The notes under the pieces are model-generated. The model made no database searches and was not told the DNA's origin. It saw nothing but the letters and a program-made list of their open reading frames with translations. A DNA stretch of 64,000 bases from positions 182,003 through 246,002 of the forward strand of contig NZ_JARKNA010000006.1 of the NCBI RefSeq assembly GCF_029360765.1. The letters are read 5' to 3'. A program made the position numbers and the translations under genes. This DNA comes from Terrimonas pollutisoli (GTDB taxonomy: Bacteria > Bacteroidota > Bacteroidia > Chitinophagales > Chitinophagaceae). Of the stretch, positions 1-8,486 are shown piece by piece (the stretch's first letter is position 1; each line of letters begins with the position of its first letter).

Positions 1-709
1 TCAACTTATCTTCATTTAAAGACAACCAGGTGATAGCGCCTATTGTTCCGGGTATAAACAAAAACCTGTACGATAAGCGGTTTGTTTTTGTACTTAACAA
101 TTTTGCCAAAAATGAAATCACTGCTATACCCGAAAGGTTATCGTTGCACAAAGATGGATGGCATATATGACAGGTGAACAGCACTTCATCAGCTGTTTCA
201 CCCGGCAAATAATATTCGCCATAAGTAAGCGAACCCGGCTGCAGGGTTGAATCAATACAAACTTCGTATTCATCATCCTGCATTGACTGTAGTTGAGAAT
301 GGCTTAAGCAAAAACCCCAGTTTTCCTCGTAATAAGAAGTGCGGTAAGGTATCCATCCGGGTTTATCCGGTAATGAAAAGAGATGCTGCTTTAATTCCTT
401 TAATGAAAACTTACCGTTTACCGGAATGCTGTAATTGAGGACGTGAAGATTTGATGTATTGAAGTCAACAATTTTTTCGCCCTTGCTATTTTTTATATAC
501 GCATTCCTGATATTCCATTCCTTGGGTATGGTCCAGTCAAACACATTGGTCCCCGTAGGTACTTCACGTACCTCAAGTGGGATGTATTCCTGCAGGATCG
601 ACAGGCTTTTTCTTACGCCATCGCCGGTAATACTGCGGCAGATTGGGTAAAGCCTGCTGATTAGCTGGTACATTTTCTCTCCTTGTTCCAATATGTTTAC
701 GGATTCCAT
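1..709 (-). CDS. DUF4910 aminopeptidase-like hydrolase (C-terminus outside window)
   Basis: Only the first 236 codons are present; the gene runs off the left edge. I read it by reverse translation from an ATG at 709: it opens MESVNILEQGEKMYQLI and continues with RLYPICRSITGDGVRKSL, which is typical of the DUF4910/DUF2172 family. Later it has FTCHICHPSLCNDNLSG, the conserved His and Asp region that in M28-like peptidases binds zinc, then RFLFIPGTIGAI. Family members occur in surface-polysaccharide and nonulosonic-acid gene clusters, where their substrate is mostly unknown. It is the last visible gene of the glycan operon, 41 bp after the preceding gene. I infer a role in trimming or deacylating an amino-sugar intermediate; a true peptidase role cannot be excluded. 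Confidence 0.8.
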   Translation of the reverse strand, partial: MESVNILEQGEKMYQLISRLYPICRSITGDGVRKSLSILQEYIPLEVREVPTGTNVFDWTIPKEWNIRNAYIKNSKGEKIVDFNTSNLHVLNYSIPVNGKFSLKELKQHLFSLPDKPGWIPYRTSYYEENWGFCLSHSQLQSMQDDEYEVCIDSTLQPGSLTYGEYYLPGETADEVLFTCHICHPSLCNDNLSGIAVISFLAKLLSTKTNRLSYRFLFIPGTIGAITWLSLNEDKL

Positions 710-750
710 TCTCTTTAAACTACTTCTTATTTTTATCTATTCAAAGCTTT

Positions 751-1893
751 TCAGATGCCAATCTTGTCAAGAAATTTTCTGATCACTTTCCCCGCTTCCA
801 TGTATTCAAAGGCCAGTTCACGGGCTGCTTTTGAATGCACGGCATAATTTAGCGATACATTCCTGACAGCATCAACAGCTTCTTCAATCGTTGTAAAAGC
901 AAGCAAACCTTTTCCGGCCGGTAAAACTTTCGAGAAGCCTGTTTCCTGCAGCACAACCGGCTTTCCAAATCCCATATAATAACCCGATCTGTCATTGAAC
1001 CAGCCACATTGCGTAGAAACGAAAGCCTGTTTGGCGACGCTGAATTCAGCTTTTGATCCGGCAATATAGTCCAGGTATGATGCGGCCGAGATGCTGATAT
1101 CATCTCCTTTTTTAGCCAGCCATCCATTTTCCTGTAATCTTTCCCAGGGTATTTTTTTGCCCGAAACGGCTACTTCCATCAACTCATCAACTTTAGAAGG
1201 AAGGCTCATGATTTTTTCAAACTCTATATCCTTATGTCCATATTCTTTTCCATCATATTCCACTCTTTTAGTGGGGTTCCAGTTCATCACGGTAGTAAAA
1301 GCTGATTTTCCATTGACAGGTGCATTTTTTACTTCCTGTAGCAAGACCGGAGGTAAATTATGTTTCCAGTCGATTCCGGAAGCAGGCACATCACATTGTT
1401 CTGTTCCTATCAAATTCCCATCGGTAAAAAAATGATCATATGCCGGTAATGTCACACCTGATTCAATCCATTTTTTTATACGCACCTGGAACCAGCCCGG
1501 TTCGCCATCTACAAAGACCCGCATTTTACAATGAGCAGATTCCTCCTTCCATTGAGCCCATTCGAGATCGACATATAAATCCGCAGTCCGGAATAATTCA
1601 TCGACAGTTGATTTACTTAATCCATGATAAACACCATAGTGATCGACAAAGCATAAATTATTATGCAGGTCATATTTTTCCATCAGCTTTCTTACTACAC
1701 CATAGCCATAACTGCAATCACTGGTCATGGTTCTGTTGGGAATGTCATAACAGTCATCGGGCCATTCGCTTTTTTCAACAAAATAGACTTCATGGCCGTT
1801 CATTTTAAATCCAACCAGCCACGCCAGGTACCATAAATTGGATCCGCCTCTTGGTTCCCTTACCATCGTACCACTCACTATAATTCTTGCCAT
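751..1893 (-). CDS. CgeB-like glycosyltransferase, paralogue 1
   Basis: This 380-residue protein is one of four paralogues in the operon. It begins MARIIVSGTMVREPRGG, a beta strand and glycine-rich turn as in the N-terminal Rossmann domain of GT-B enzymes. Its C-terminal half carries the family signature: KAEFSVAKQAFV, then GWFNDRSGYYMGFGKPVV, then ETGFSKVLPAGKGLLAF, then EEAVDAV. This matches the layout of Glyco_trans_1_2 (CgeB-like) domains, where the Gly-Lys-Pro-Val-Val loop faces the nucleotide sugar. No GT4-type EX7E is seen. It shares FTTVMNWNPTK with the other paralogues. It overlaps the upstream deacetylase gene by 16 bp, so translation is probably coupled. Donor and acceptor are unknown. 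The closest relative in the window is the 7298-8476 gene, which shares the YHGLSK and DGEPG segments. Confidence 0.75.
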   Translation of the reverse strand: MARIIVSGTMVREPRGGSNLWYLAWLVGFKMNGHEVYFVEKSEWPDDCYDIPNRTMTSDCSYGYGVVRKLMEKYDLHNNLCFVDHYGVYHGLSKSTVDELFRTADLYVDLEWAQWKEESAHCKMRVFVDGEPGWFQVRIKKWIESGVTLPAYDHFFTDGNLIGTEQCDVPASGIDWKHNLPPVLLQEVKNAPVNGKSAFTTVMNWNPTKRVEYDGKEYGHKDIEFEKIMSLPSKVDELMEVAVSGKKIPWERLQENGWLAKKGDDISISAASYLDYIAGSKAEFSVAKQAFVSTQCGWFNDRSGYYMGFGKPVVLQETGFSKVLPAGKGLLAFTTIEEAVDAVRNVSLNYAVHSKAARELAFEYMEAGKVIRKFLDKIGI

Positions 1894-3632
1894 TTGCTTT
1901 GTTTTATAGTTTGACTTGTACTTATCTTTTCAAACGCTGATAAGTTTAAAGTATGGGTTTCCTGGTTACTATCTAATAAAAACGTTGACGTAAAGTTTTT
2001 GGCGGGGATATGGAAACCAATGCGTACCGGTTTGATAAACGGAAGATGATTTTCGGAATATAACCTCAATCTATATTGGCTGGTAACTTCATTGATACTG
2101 ACGGTGTGGCTAAGAATAGTAGATAATTCTCTAAAATCTATAAAGAACTTTGCCCCGGCTTCTTGCCATTTCTCCAGTTGTTCACTGAACCAACCTGTGC
2201 CATGGATGCTAACATCAAAATCATGAAAGTAGCCAACTACAGGCAGTTCCTGTTCAAACCAACGCGGATTAGCTAAATCCAGGTAAGGAGAACATACGTG
2301 CTGATTCCAGCAAAGCTGATGGCCAATTCGCATACCAAGATAATAACTGCTTACGAGATTTAATCCTGATTTCAATACTTTTTCCAACACATTATTGGTA
2401 AACTCTTCGCCAGGACAAATAAGTGTTGAAGGCAGTGATTGAAAGTTTTTTTGAAAGGCTTCAATGCCTGAAAGCAAAGGGTGTTTTTCTTCCGCCAGGC
2501 TATTGATAAAGCTTACAGCCGACTTTCCAAACTCCCGGAACCACTTCTTGTTTTCGTACCTGTCATCTGCTTTTAGCCATGCTTTTTTATCAGGATGTAT
2601 ATGGGTATATCCATGCAGTTCCACCTCGGCCAGTCCGCTGTTTCTTAGTTTTTCAATTCCACGAAACTCATCTTCATAGTCAAAAACACGGGTATGTCCG
2701 TTCGCAAGATTTTTATAATATTTTACAGATGGAGAAGGATAAATATTTCCGGCTGTTCTAACCGTGGGCAGGCCGTCAATTTCGAGCCGGCCTCTTGTAC
2801 TATCACCATCATCAACCCAGGCCGGAACATAAGCAAGGCTCATCCGTGCATTTCTTTCCAATAAAGTCTGACCAATGAGGTCCCATTCTTCTTCGCCAAG
2901 TTTTGCTGTTTGAAATGAATTATCATGAACCGGCTGTGAACTACCGGGATCATCCATGCGTAGAATCATCGTATTCTTCCATTCAAACCAGGCGACAGGA
3001 TATAAGTTTTCAACTATTAAAAGTTGTTTTAAAAGAGCGGTAAAAACGGGTTCACTGTCCCTTGCCATACTGGGATGAAAACTTAGAAACAAGATCTTTG
3101 AGCCTGATTCTTCGACGGTACCGGCGATGCATGTTTCCGATAAATGGGCCCGTTTGTTCAAACCTTGAGTGGCTTCCAGTTCCGCTAATTGCAATGAATT
3201 TTGCAGCTTCCATTCTTTGCAAAATCCGGGTCGTTTATATAGTAAACGGTCGCCTGCTGGTTTATTTTCAGAAAGGAAGACTTCAAATTGATGGGATAAC
3301 CAACCATTTTTTTTCCCGGCACGGGTGATAAATAAAAATTGATTTGTTCTGATTGTAAGCAGGAGTTGTTCCCATGTATTGCTATCAATATCGTCAGGAT
3401 CTCCTGTAAGTATGACCCATTTGACGGCCTGGTTGTTAAAATCGACGAGGTGAAGTGAACCGGGATCCGTTAGCTTTACTTTCCAGCCCAGCATCGCCAC
3501 AAGCGTCATCCAATCCAACGCTTCTCTTTCTTCTGGTGGCAGCCACCCGCCGGTTCCCAATACCAGGGCCCCATTCATCTTTTCGGCAAATGGGGTAAGG
3601 ATTAAAACGGTATCTTCTCGTTGTTTTATCAC
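1878..3632 (-). CDS. NodB-like polysaccharide deacetylase domain protein
   Basis: The protein is 584 residues long. The first 210 residues resemble a Rossmann or glutamine-amidotransferase-like domain of unknown use (VLGTGGW, VKWVILTGD, LFLSFHP). Residues 220-500 look like a CE4/NodB barrel: RMDDPG at 225-230 supplies the Asp pair, ELHGYTHIHPD at 338-348 supplies the metal-binding His pattern, and CPGEE at 406 supplies a later conserved segment. CE4 enzymes remove N- or O-acetyl groups from sugars with a divalent metal. A late HDFDVSIHGTGW segment may give the catalytic His. The gene overlaps the GT4 gene upstream by 4 bp (ATGA). There is no clear signal peptide, so it probably acts in the cytoplasm on a lipid- or nucleotide-linked sugar. 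The specific substrate is not predictable. Confidence 0.7.
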   Translation of the reverse strand: MIKQREDTVLILTPFAEKMNGALVLGTGGWLPPEEREALDWMTLVAMLGWKVKLTDPGSLHLVDFNNQAVKWVILTGDPDDIDSNTWEQLLLTIRTNQFLFITRAGKKNGWLSHQFEVFLSENKPAGDRLLYKRPGFCKEWKLQNSLQLAELEATQGLNKRAHLSETCIAGTVEESGSKILFLSFHPSMARDSEPVFTALLKQLLIVENLYPVAWFEWKNTMILRMDDPGSSQPVHDNSFQTAKLGEEEWDLIGQTLLERNARMSLAYVPAWVDDGDSTRGRLEIDGLPTVRTAGNIYPSPSVKYYKNLANGHTRVFDYEDEFRGIEKLRNSGLAEVELHGYTHIHPDKKAWLKADDRYENKKWFREFGKSAVSFINSLAEEKHPLLSGIEAFQKNFQSLPSTLICPGEEFTNNVLEKVLKSGLNLVSSYYLGMRIGHQLCWNQHVCSPYLDLANPRWFEQELPVVGYFHDFDVSIHGTGWFSEQLEKWQEAGAKFFIDFRELSTILSHTVSINEVTSQYRLRLYSENHLPFIKPVRIGFHIPAKNFTSTFLLDSNQETHTLNLSAFEKISTSQTIKQSKWQEL

Positions 3633-4942
3633 TCGCTTCTCAATTTTAAAGAGGAAAAGCCACGTTTTAAAGAACCTGTCAGTGCTTCTATTGAAATATG
3701 CTCCCTGGCAAAATCCCTGATAGAGGTTCGCATACTTTTTACCTTCTGTGGATTTTCAGCAATAAACTGTAAACGCTTGAAAAGAGCTTCGTCATCCTGT
3801 GGAGGAAAAAGCCACCCTGTGTTATTTTCTATTACCAGGTCTGAAATGGCGCCTACATCAGACGAAACAACCGGTAGCCCACAGGCCAGCGCTTCGCCGA
3901 CAACGGTCGGAAACCCTTCCCGTTTAGATGCCAGTACCAGGCATTCAGCAATATTTAGTAAGCGAACTTTCTCTTCATCATTTGCTACCCACCCACGAAA
4001 ATGTACCCTGCCGGGAATTTGTCTTGTTGCCTGATCCTTCAACTTCATTTCATCTTTCCCGCTTCCCACTATTAAAAGATCAATATCGGCAAAATGCACA
4101 GCTACCTTTTGAAATGCGCTAATTATCGAACTAACTCTTTTGACACTATCATCAAGCCTGCCAATAAACAAAAAATATCTTTTTTCACTATTGAGGCCAG
4201 AAACTAAGCAGGCCTCTTCGCGACAACCGGGTTTGTAAATTGAAATATTAATGGGAGATCGTACAATACTCATCCGGCGGGGATCGAGTTTATAGTTTTT
4301 TTCAAGAAAATCTTCTTCCCGTTTTCCGGATGTAAAAATCCAATCGGTTTTTGGGATAGTGATTCGTTTTAAGAGGGTTCCCAGGTATTTTCCGGTACTG
4401 CCGGAATGAACTGCCACCAAAGGTATCCTGCGCCACCTGGCTACCAAGTGGAGCGAATCAAAACGACCGCTGCAATAGTCTTGTGAAAAAATAACATCTG
4501 GTTTATCTCTTCGCAATGCCTTGAATAATGGCCAGGATAAAATAGCGGAATACGAAGCAAGCGTTGCGTAAGTATAATACCAGCGATTTCGAAACTTCCA
4601 ACTTTTTATTTTGGAATAAAATAACTTCCATAGCTGGCGATGCAACCATGATGAAGGAAGGATTTTGACTTTACAGCCTACATAGTTGTGTGTAACGTCT
4701 TCCTTAAATGTTGGTTTCAGGCTTAGCACATACCAGGTAACATCACCAATTTCTTCCTGCACTATTTTCATCCTTGCATGGTTGGCGGTATTGTGCCATG
4801 ATCTCGCAAACGCTTCCTGCGAAACGCCATAGTGTGTATAAAAGTCTTCAAATACATCCGGGTAATCAAAGAAAGCTATCCGTGGTCGCCTTCCATTTTG
4901 ATTTAAAGTAGGGTCAGTATTTTGTTGCAGTGTTTTCATCAT
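3629..4942 (-). CDS. GT4-family glycosyltransferase
   Basis: This is a 437-residue GT-B enzyme. The C-terminal domain has FIGRLDDSVKRVS near residue 259, IVGSGKDE near 291, and the retaining-GT4 motif EGFPTVVGEALACGLPVV, in which Glu342 and Glu350 form the EX7E pair. These features bind the nucleotide-sugar donor and are diagnostic for the family. The N-terminal domain (residues 20-200) is the acceptor domain and includes VAVHSGSTGKYLG. It lies in the glycan operon, 20 bp after the paralogue-2 gene and overlapping the deacetylase gene by 4 bp. It is unrelated in detail to the four CgeB-like enzymes, so the operon has at least two kinds of GT-B enzyme. ATG at 4942 is the first of two adjacent Met codons; either could be the start. 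Confidence 0.9.
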   Translation of the reverse strand: MMKTLQQNTDPTLNQNGRRPRIAFFDYPDVFEDFYTHYGVSQEAFARSWHNTANHARMKIVQEEIGDVTWYVLSLKPTFKEDVTHNYVGCKVKILPSSWLHRQLWKLFYSKIKSWKFRNRWYYTYATLASYSAILSWPLFKALRRDKPDVIFSQDYCSGRFDSLHLVARWRRIPLVAVHSGSTGKYLGTLLKRITIPKTDWIFTSGKREEDFLEKNYKLDPRRMSIVRSPINISIYKPGCREEACLVSGLNSEKRYFLFIGRLDDSVKRVSSIISAFQKVAVHFADIDLLIVGSGKDEMKLKDQATRQIPGRVHFRGWVANDEEKVRLLNIAECLVLASKREGFPTVVGEALACGLPVVSSDVGAISDLVIENNTGWLFPPQDDEALFKRLQFIAENPQKVKSMRTSIRDFAREHISIEALTGSLKRGFSSLKLRSE

Positions 4943-4962
4943 TATACAACCTTCAATACTCT

Positions 4963-6138
4963 TTATGCAATTGACTTTTCTATTAGTTCAGTCAATACTT
5001 TATCGGATGCAAAATAAGTTTCAGCCAACTCTCTCGCTCCCTGACAATGCCTGCTATAATTGTTATTTACCTCTTCAATAGCGAGTAATGCTTCATCTAT
5101 ACCAGAGAACGGGATTAATCCGTGATCTGCCTTCAGCCAATCCGAAAAACCGGTATCCTGTACTACCACCGGCCTGCCACTTGCCAGGTAGCCGGCACTT
5201 CTTTCACTGAACCAGCCCGTTCTTGCTTCTACATATCCATGTTTGGCAATGCTGAATTCTGCTTTGGACTGTTGAATATAATCCTGGTATTTCCAGGGAT
5301 CGCCTGAGATTTTCTGCGGATACGAGAGCTGCCAGCCATTTTCTTTCAATCGTGTTCTGGGAGCTGAAGAGTCACTTACTGCCAATTCCATGATTGATTT
5401 TGTATGCCGGGGAAGCTGTAAATATTGATCAAATGATTCCGCCTTCATCCCATAGTAACGTCCGTTGTAAGTTTTACCGGGATAGCTTTCCCATTTCATC
5501 ACCGTAGTAAAAGGAGCAGCTTCGTTTCCATTTGTAACCGGCCATGCGTTAAGCACCACCGGTTGTCGTGTTGGTTGCCACGATAATCCATCATCGGGAA
5601 CCAGGCAGCCCTCTTGTCTAAAATTTTCACCGTAGGTAAAAAATACATTGTGTTGTTTGCAAAAATCCAACCGTGCATTGTCTGTAAGATTTCTGATCTG
5701 CGTGAATAGCGGATCAGTATCGATAAGTACCCTGACGGGAATATCCTGTAGCCGGGATCGTAAAGTATTAGAGCCGGAAAGATTTAATAAAACTTCTGCA
5801 TCGCTGATAAGTTGCAAAACCTTTTCTGCTATTGGGCCGTGCCATTGCTGTTGATGATGATCATAATAACCCCAGCGATCTCCGAGCCCAAATTGTTCAA
5901 ATACCTGTTTTGCATAATTTAATCCGTAAGTTGGATTTTGATCGGTTATATTTCGATCCGGGTCGTAACATGAATAGATGGTATCGCCGCTATCTTCTAA
6001 AAAGTAAACGTCGTAGCCCATCTGGTGCAAGCCTAAAAAATATTGCAGGTGGTGCCAGGTCATGCCACCCATAGGTCCCCTGACGATATAGCCAAGAACA
6101 AGAATCCGTAGTTTTTTATTTTTTAAACCGCTCTTCAT
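4963..6138 (-). CDS. CgeB-like glycosyltransferase, paralogue 2
   Basis: A 391-residue paralogue of the 751-1893 protein. The N-terminus RILVLGYIVRGPMGGMTWHH aligns with the other copies, followed by GYDVYFLEDSGD. The C-terminal signature is KAEFSIAKHGYVEARTGWFS, then ERSAGYLASGRPVVVQDTGF and ARELAETYFASDKV. FTTVMKWESYPGKTY is the shared central block. It groups with paralogue 4 (11322-12548), since both have VYF/YFEDSG and NLSG/NVSG, whereas paralogues 1 and 3 have VEK and DGEPG. The gene ends 20 bp before the GT4 gene and starts 2 bp after the stop of the PP-loop gene. Glycosyl transfer is inferred from the fold-like motifs; no characterised member is known to me. Confidence 0.75.
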   Translation of the reverse strand: MKSGLKNKKLRILVLGYIVRGPMGGMTWHHLQYFLGLHQMGYDVYFLEDSGDTIYSCYDPDRNITDQNPTYGLNYAKQVFEQFGLGDRWGYYDHHQQQWHGPIAEKVLQLISDAEVLLNLSGSNTLRSRLQDIPVRVLIDTDPLFTQIRNLTDNARLDFCKQHNVFFTYGENFRQEGCLVPDDGLSWQPTRQPVVLNAWPVTNGNEAAPFTTVMKWESYPGKTYNGRYYGMKAESFDQYLQLPRHTKSIMELAVSDSSAPRTRLKENGWQLSYPQKISGDPWKYQDYIQQSKAEFSIAKHGYVEARTGWFSERSAGYLASGRPVVVQDTGFSDWLKADHGLIPFSGIDEALLAIEEVNNNYSRHCQGARELAETYFASDKVLTELIEKSIA

Positions 6139-6140
6139 TG

Positions 6141-7301
6141 CTATGAAGCAATTAATTTCTTTTGCTTGTAATCATCTAAAACAGATTTCAGGACATTGAC
6201 GAGATCGGTTCTTCCCCTGCTTTCTAATGCCGGCATGATCTCTTCATAGAAATCCACCTGGAAATCGTTATAGATCATATCATAAGTTCGGATCGTTTCC
6301 AGCAATTCAGGAGTAAGCTCCTTAAGGGAAAATGCTGCAGAATCTTTTAATTTACCAAGAGCTTCTAACTCACACATGGTAAGAATGCATTTCTCACAAG
6401 TGCAGCAATTGTATACTCCTTCATCATCATTTTGACAAACCCGGATATTATCAAGGCCGGTTTTCCAATCGCCCACCATTGCCACTTTTTCTAACCTGGT
6501 AAGATCAACGCCATGATGAATAACCCGGAAATAAGAAGTAGAATAGTATTGATCCAACAATGGATGAGATCCCCATGGATAAATAGAAACCGGGGTGTGA
6601 TTAGTAGCGATATAAGTGCTGTGAAATCTTTTACTGAAAAAACAGGCTACTGCGCTCCGCAATGCACCCAGTGATTTATAAGTATAGAACCAGCCATCTT
6701 TGTCGAGAAACTTAATATTGGTGAGGGCCGGGATCAGTTCAATACCAGCATCGTCTGCTACTTTTTTTGCCGTGATCAAACGGCCATTGATGATTCTTTC
6801 AGCCCGATCCCTTCCTGATTCAGTATGGTTATGATAACCTATCGTCATTCCTGCACTAATAGATAAGGGATGCTGATCAGGAATATTTAATTTATTCCAT
6901 CGCAGTGTTCCCAGGGAATCGATCCCGCATGACAACAGGCCCAGGCTTTCCTTTGCATTAAAATCATATACTTTAAATCCTGCCGTCGGTTCGATTACCG
7001 GTGCGGCATGCGGAATGTCATGGTACCAACTTTTAAATACAGGAACAACTACTTTCAAATTTTGAAATAATACCGGGCAAATGGGTTCATCAATCTGAAT
7101 TCTTTCTTCACCGGCATGCCAGGCCGCTAAATAAACCGCCAATAAAACTGCATTCGGATCGGCCCACAGCGCCGACTCATATTCTTCAGGCGCCTCCACG
7201 AAAAAATTGAGTGGCTGTTTTTTCGCTTGCTCCCAAATCACATCGGCGGATGCCCTGATATAGCCATCGACAATTTTTAAATTGATATTTGTGACTTTCA
7301 T
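6141..7301 (-). CDS. PP-loop ATP pyrophosphatase-like protein with Cys cluster
   Basis: The protein has 386 residues. Residues 120-132 (LGLLSCGIDSLGT) look like the SGGxDS loop of N-type ATP pyrophosphatases, with Cys replacing the first Gly. Residues 297-310 contain VYNCCTCEKCILTMC, a cysteine cluster like the zinc site of QueC-type enzymes. Members adenylate a carboxyl or carbonyl group and release pyrophosphate. FYTYKSLGALRSAVACFFSK and YIATNHTP are further segments that fit this fold. It overlaps the paralogue-3 gene by 4 bp and lies 2 bp from paralogue 2, so it belongs to the same operon. I infer that it amidates or otherwise activates a sugar acid or amino-acid substituent of the glycan. 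It is not queC itself: the N-terminal 110 residues are extra and the context is wrong. Confidence 0.7.
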   Translation of the reverse strand: MKVTNINLKIVDGYIRASADVIWEQAKKQPLNFFVEAPEEYESALWADPNAVLLAVYLAAWHAGEERIQIDEPICPVLFQNLKVVVPVFKSWYHDIPHAAPVIEPTAGFKVYDFNAKESLGLLSCGIDSLGTLRWNKLNIPDQHPLSISAGMTIGYHNHTESGRDRAERIINGRLITAKKVADDAGIELIPALTNIKFLDKDGWFYTYKSLGALRSAVACFFSKRFHSTYIATNHTPVSIYPWGSHPLLDQYYSTSYFRVIHHGVDLTRLEKVAMVGDWKTGLDNIRVCQNDDEGVYNCCTCEKCILTMCELEALGKLKDSAAFSLKELTPELLETIRTYDMIYNDFQVDFYEEIMPALESRGRTDLVNVLKSVLDDYKQKKLIAS

Positions 7302-8476
7302 AAAACGAGTTTATATTTTTCAAGAGTTTGTTCACTTAACTCATTCAGCATTTTTTTTAATACCACTTTTACATCCAGGCATTCCATTGCTATTTCTCTT
7401 GCAGCCTTTGAATGTTTATGCCAATTGTTTTCTATTTCGTTGATTGCAGCGGCAGCCTCCTCCACATTATTAACAGCAAATAATCCCGCTCCGCAGGGCA
7501 AGTGCTCACTGAAGCCCGTATCCTGGAGCACAACCGGTCTTCCCGAGGCAAGAAAGGCCGCACTTTTATCACTGAACCAGCCAGTATTTAATGCAACAAA
7601 AACATTTTTGCATACACTGAACTCTGCTTTTGCATTTTCAATGTAGTCGCAAAAGGTTTGGTAAGACATCGTCGCTGATGTACCGTTCACTATATTCCAT
7701 TTATAATTCCTGAGCAGATCAAACGGGATATTTTTTCCGGAGACGGCTGCTTCCATATTGGCTCCAACTAAAGTTGGCAGTTGAATAAATTTGGTGAACT
7801 CAATGTCTTTTTGCCCGTATTTTTTTTCCTTGAATGAAATTGGCTTATGAGATTGCCAGTTCATCACCGTGGTGAAAGGTGCTTCTTTGGCGGGAGCCGA
7901 CCCGGTTTTAAAAGAAGTAGTGTCTACCGGGGAATACATATGCCGCCAATGAATATCGCCGGTGGGAATGATATTGTCTTTTCGGCCTATATTGTAACCA
8001 TTGGTAAAAAAATAATTGTAACGGGAGTAACGTGAAACCATTTCATCATTGTTGTAACAGTTTATTTGCGAAAAACCCGGCTCGCCGTCTATCAGTACTC
8101 TGAATTTGCAAGCTTGTGATTCTTCTTCCCATCCATTTTGCGTACCCAGGTCGATATAGCAATCCGCCTGTCTAAAAATTGTTTCAATTTTTGTTTTGGA
8201 CAATCCATGATAGTGTTCCTGATGATCAACAAAACACCATTTGTTTTGAAGCCCGGTTAATGCCAGGAGGTCGTTGGTCATTTTTATGCCATAACTGCAA
8301 TCATTGTTCATGCTGCGTGTAACCGGGTTGTAGCATGAATTATCGTATACATATTTTTCTACAAAATACACGTCGTGACCCAATGCCCTGAAGCCAGCGA
8401 GGTGCTGAAAGACCCATGACATCATGCCTCCCAGTGGATACCTGACCATATATGCACCAACGATGATAGTTGCCAT
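7298..8476 (-). CDS. CgeB-like glycosyltransferase, paralogue 3
   Basis: A 392-residue paralogue. It begins MATIIVGAYMVRYPLGGMMS and has GHDVYFVEKY, DCSYGIKMTNDL, YHGLSKTKIE and FRVLIDGEPGFSQI, all closely mirrored in the 751-1893 protein, so these two form a pair. The C-terminal donor-binding signature is KAEFSVCKNVFVALNTGWFS, DKSAAFLASGRPVVLQDTGF, then LPCGAGLFAV and AAREIAMECLDVKV. Its start overlaps nothing; its stop overlaps the start of the PP-loop gene by 4 bp, and the upstream kinase gene stops 10 bp from its ATG. The predicted location is the cytoplasm, as there is no signal peptide. Function as a glycosyltransferase is inferred from motif layout only. Confidence 0.75.
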   Translation of the reverse strand: MATIIVGAYMVRYPLGGMMSWVFQHLAGFRALGHDVYFVEKYVYDNSCYNPVTRSMNNDCSYGIKMTNDLLALTGLQNKWCFVDHQEHYHGLSKTKIETIFRQADCYIDLGTQNGWEEESQACKFRVLIDGEPGFSQINCYNNDEMVSRYSRYNYFFTNGYNIGRKDNIIPTGDIHWRHMYSPVDTTSFKTGSAPAKEAPFTTVMNWQSHKPISFKEKKYGQKDIEFTKFIQLPTLVGANMEAAVSGKNIPFDLLRNYKWNIVNGTSATMSYQTFCDYIENAKAEFSVCKNVFVALNTGWFSDKSAAFLASGRPVVLQDTGFSEHLPCGAGLFAVNNVEEAAAAINEIENNWHKHSKAAREIAMECLDVKVVLKKMLNELSEQTLEKYKLVL

Positions 8477-8486
8477 AGATTTTGTA

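Noticed and set aside
6141..7301. queC of the queuosine pathway
   Set aside because: The protein is much longer than QueC, no queD, queE or queF is nearby and the operon concerns glycans.
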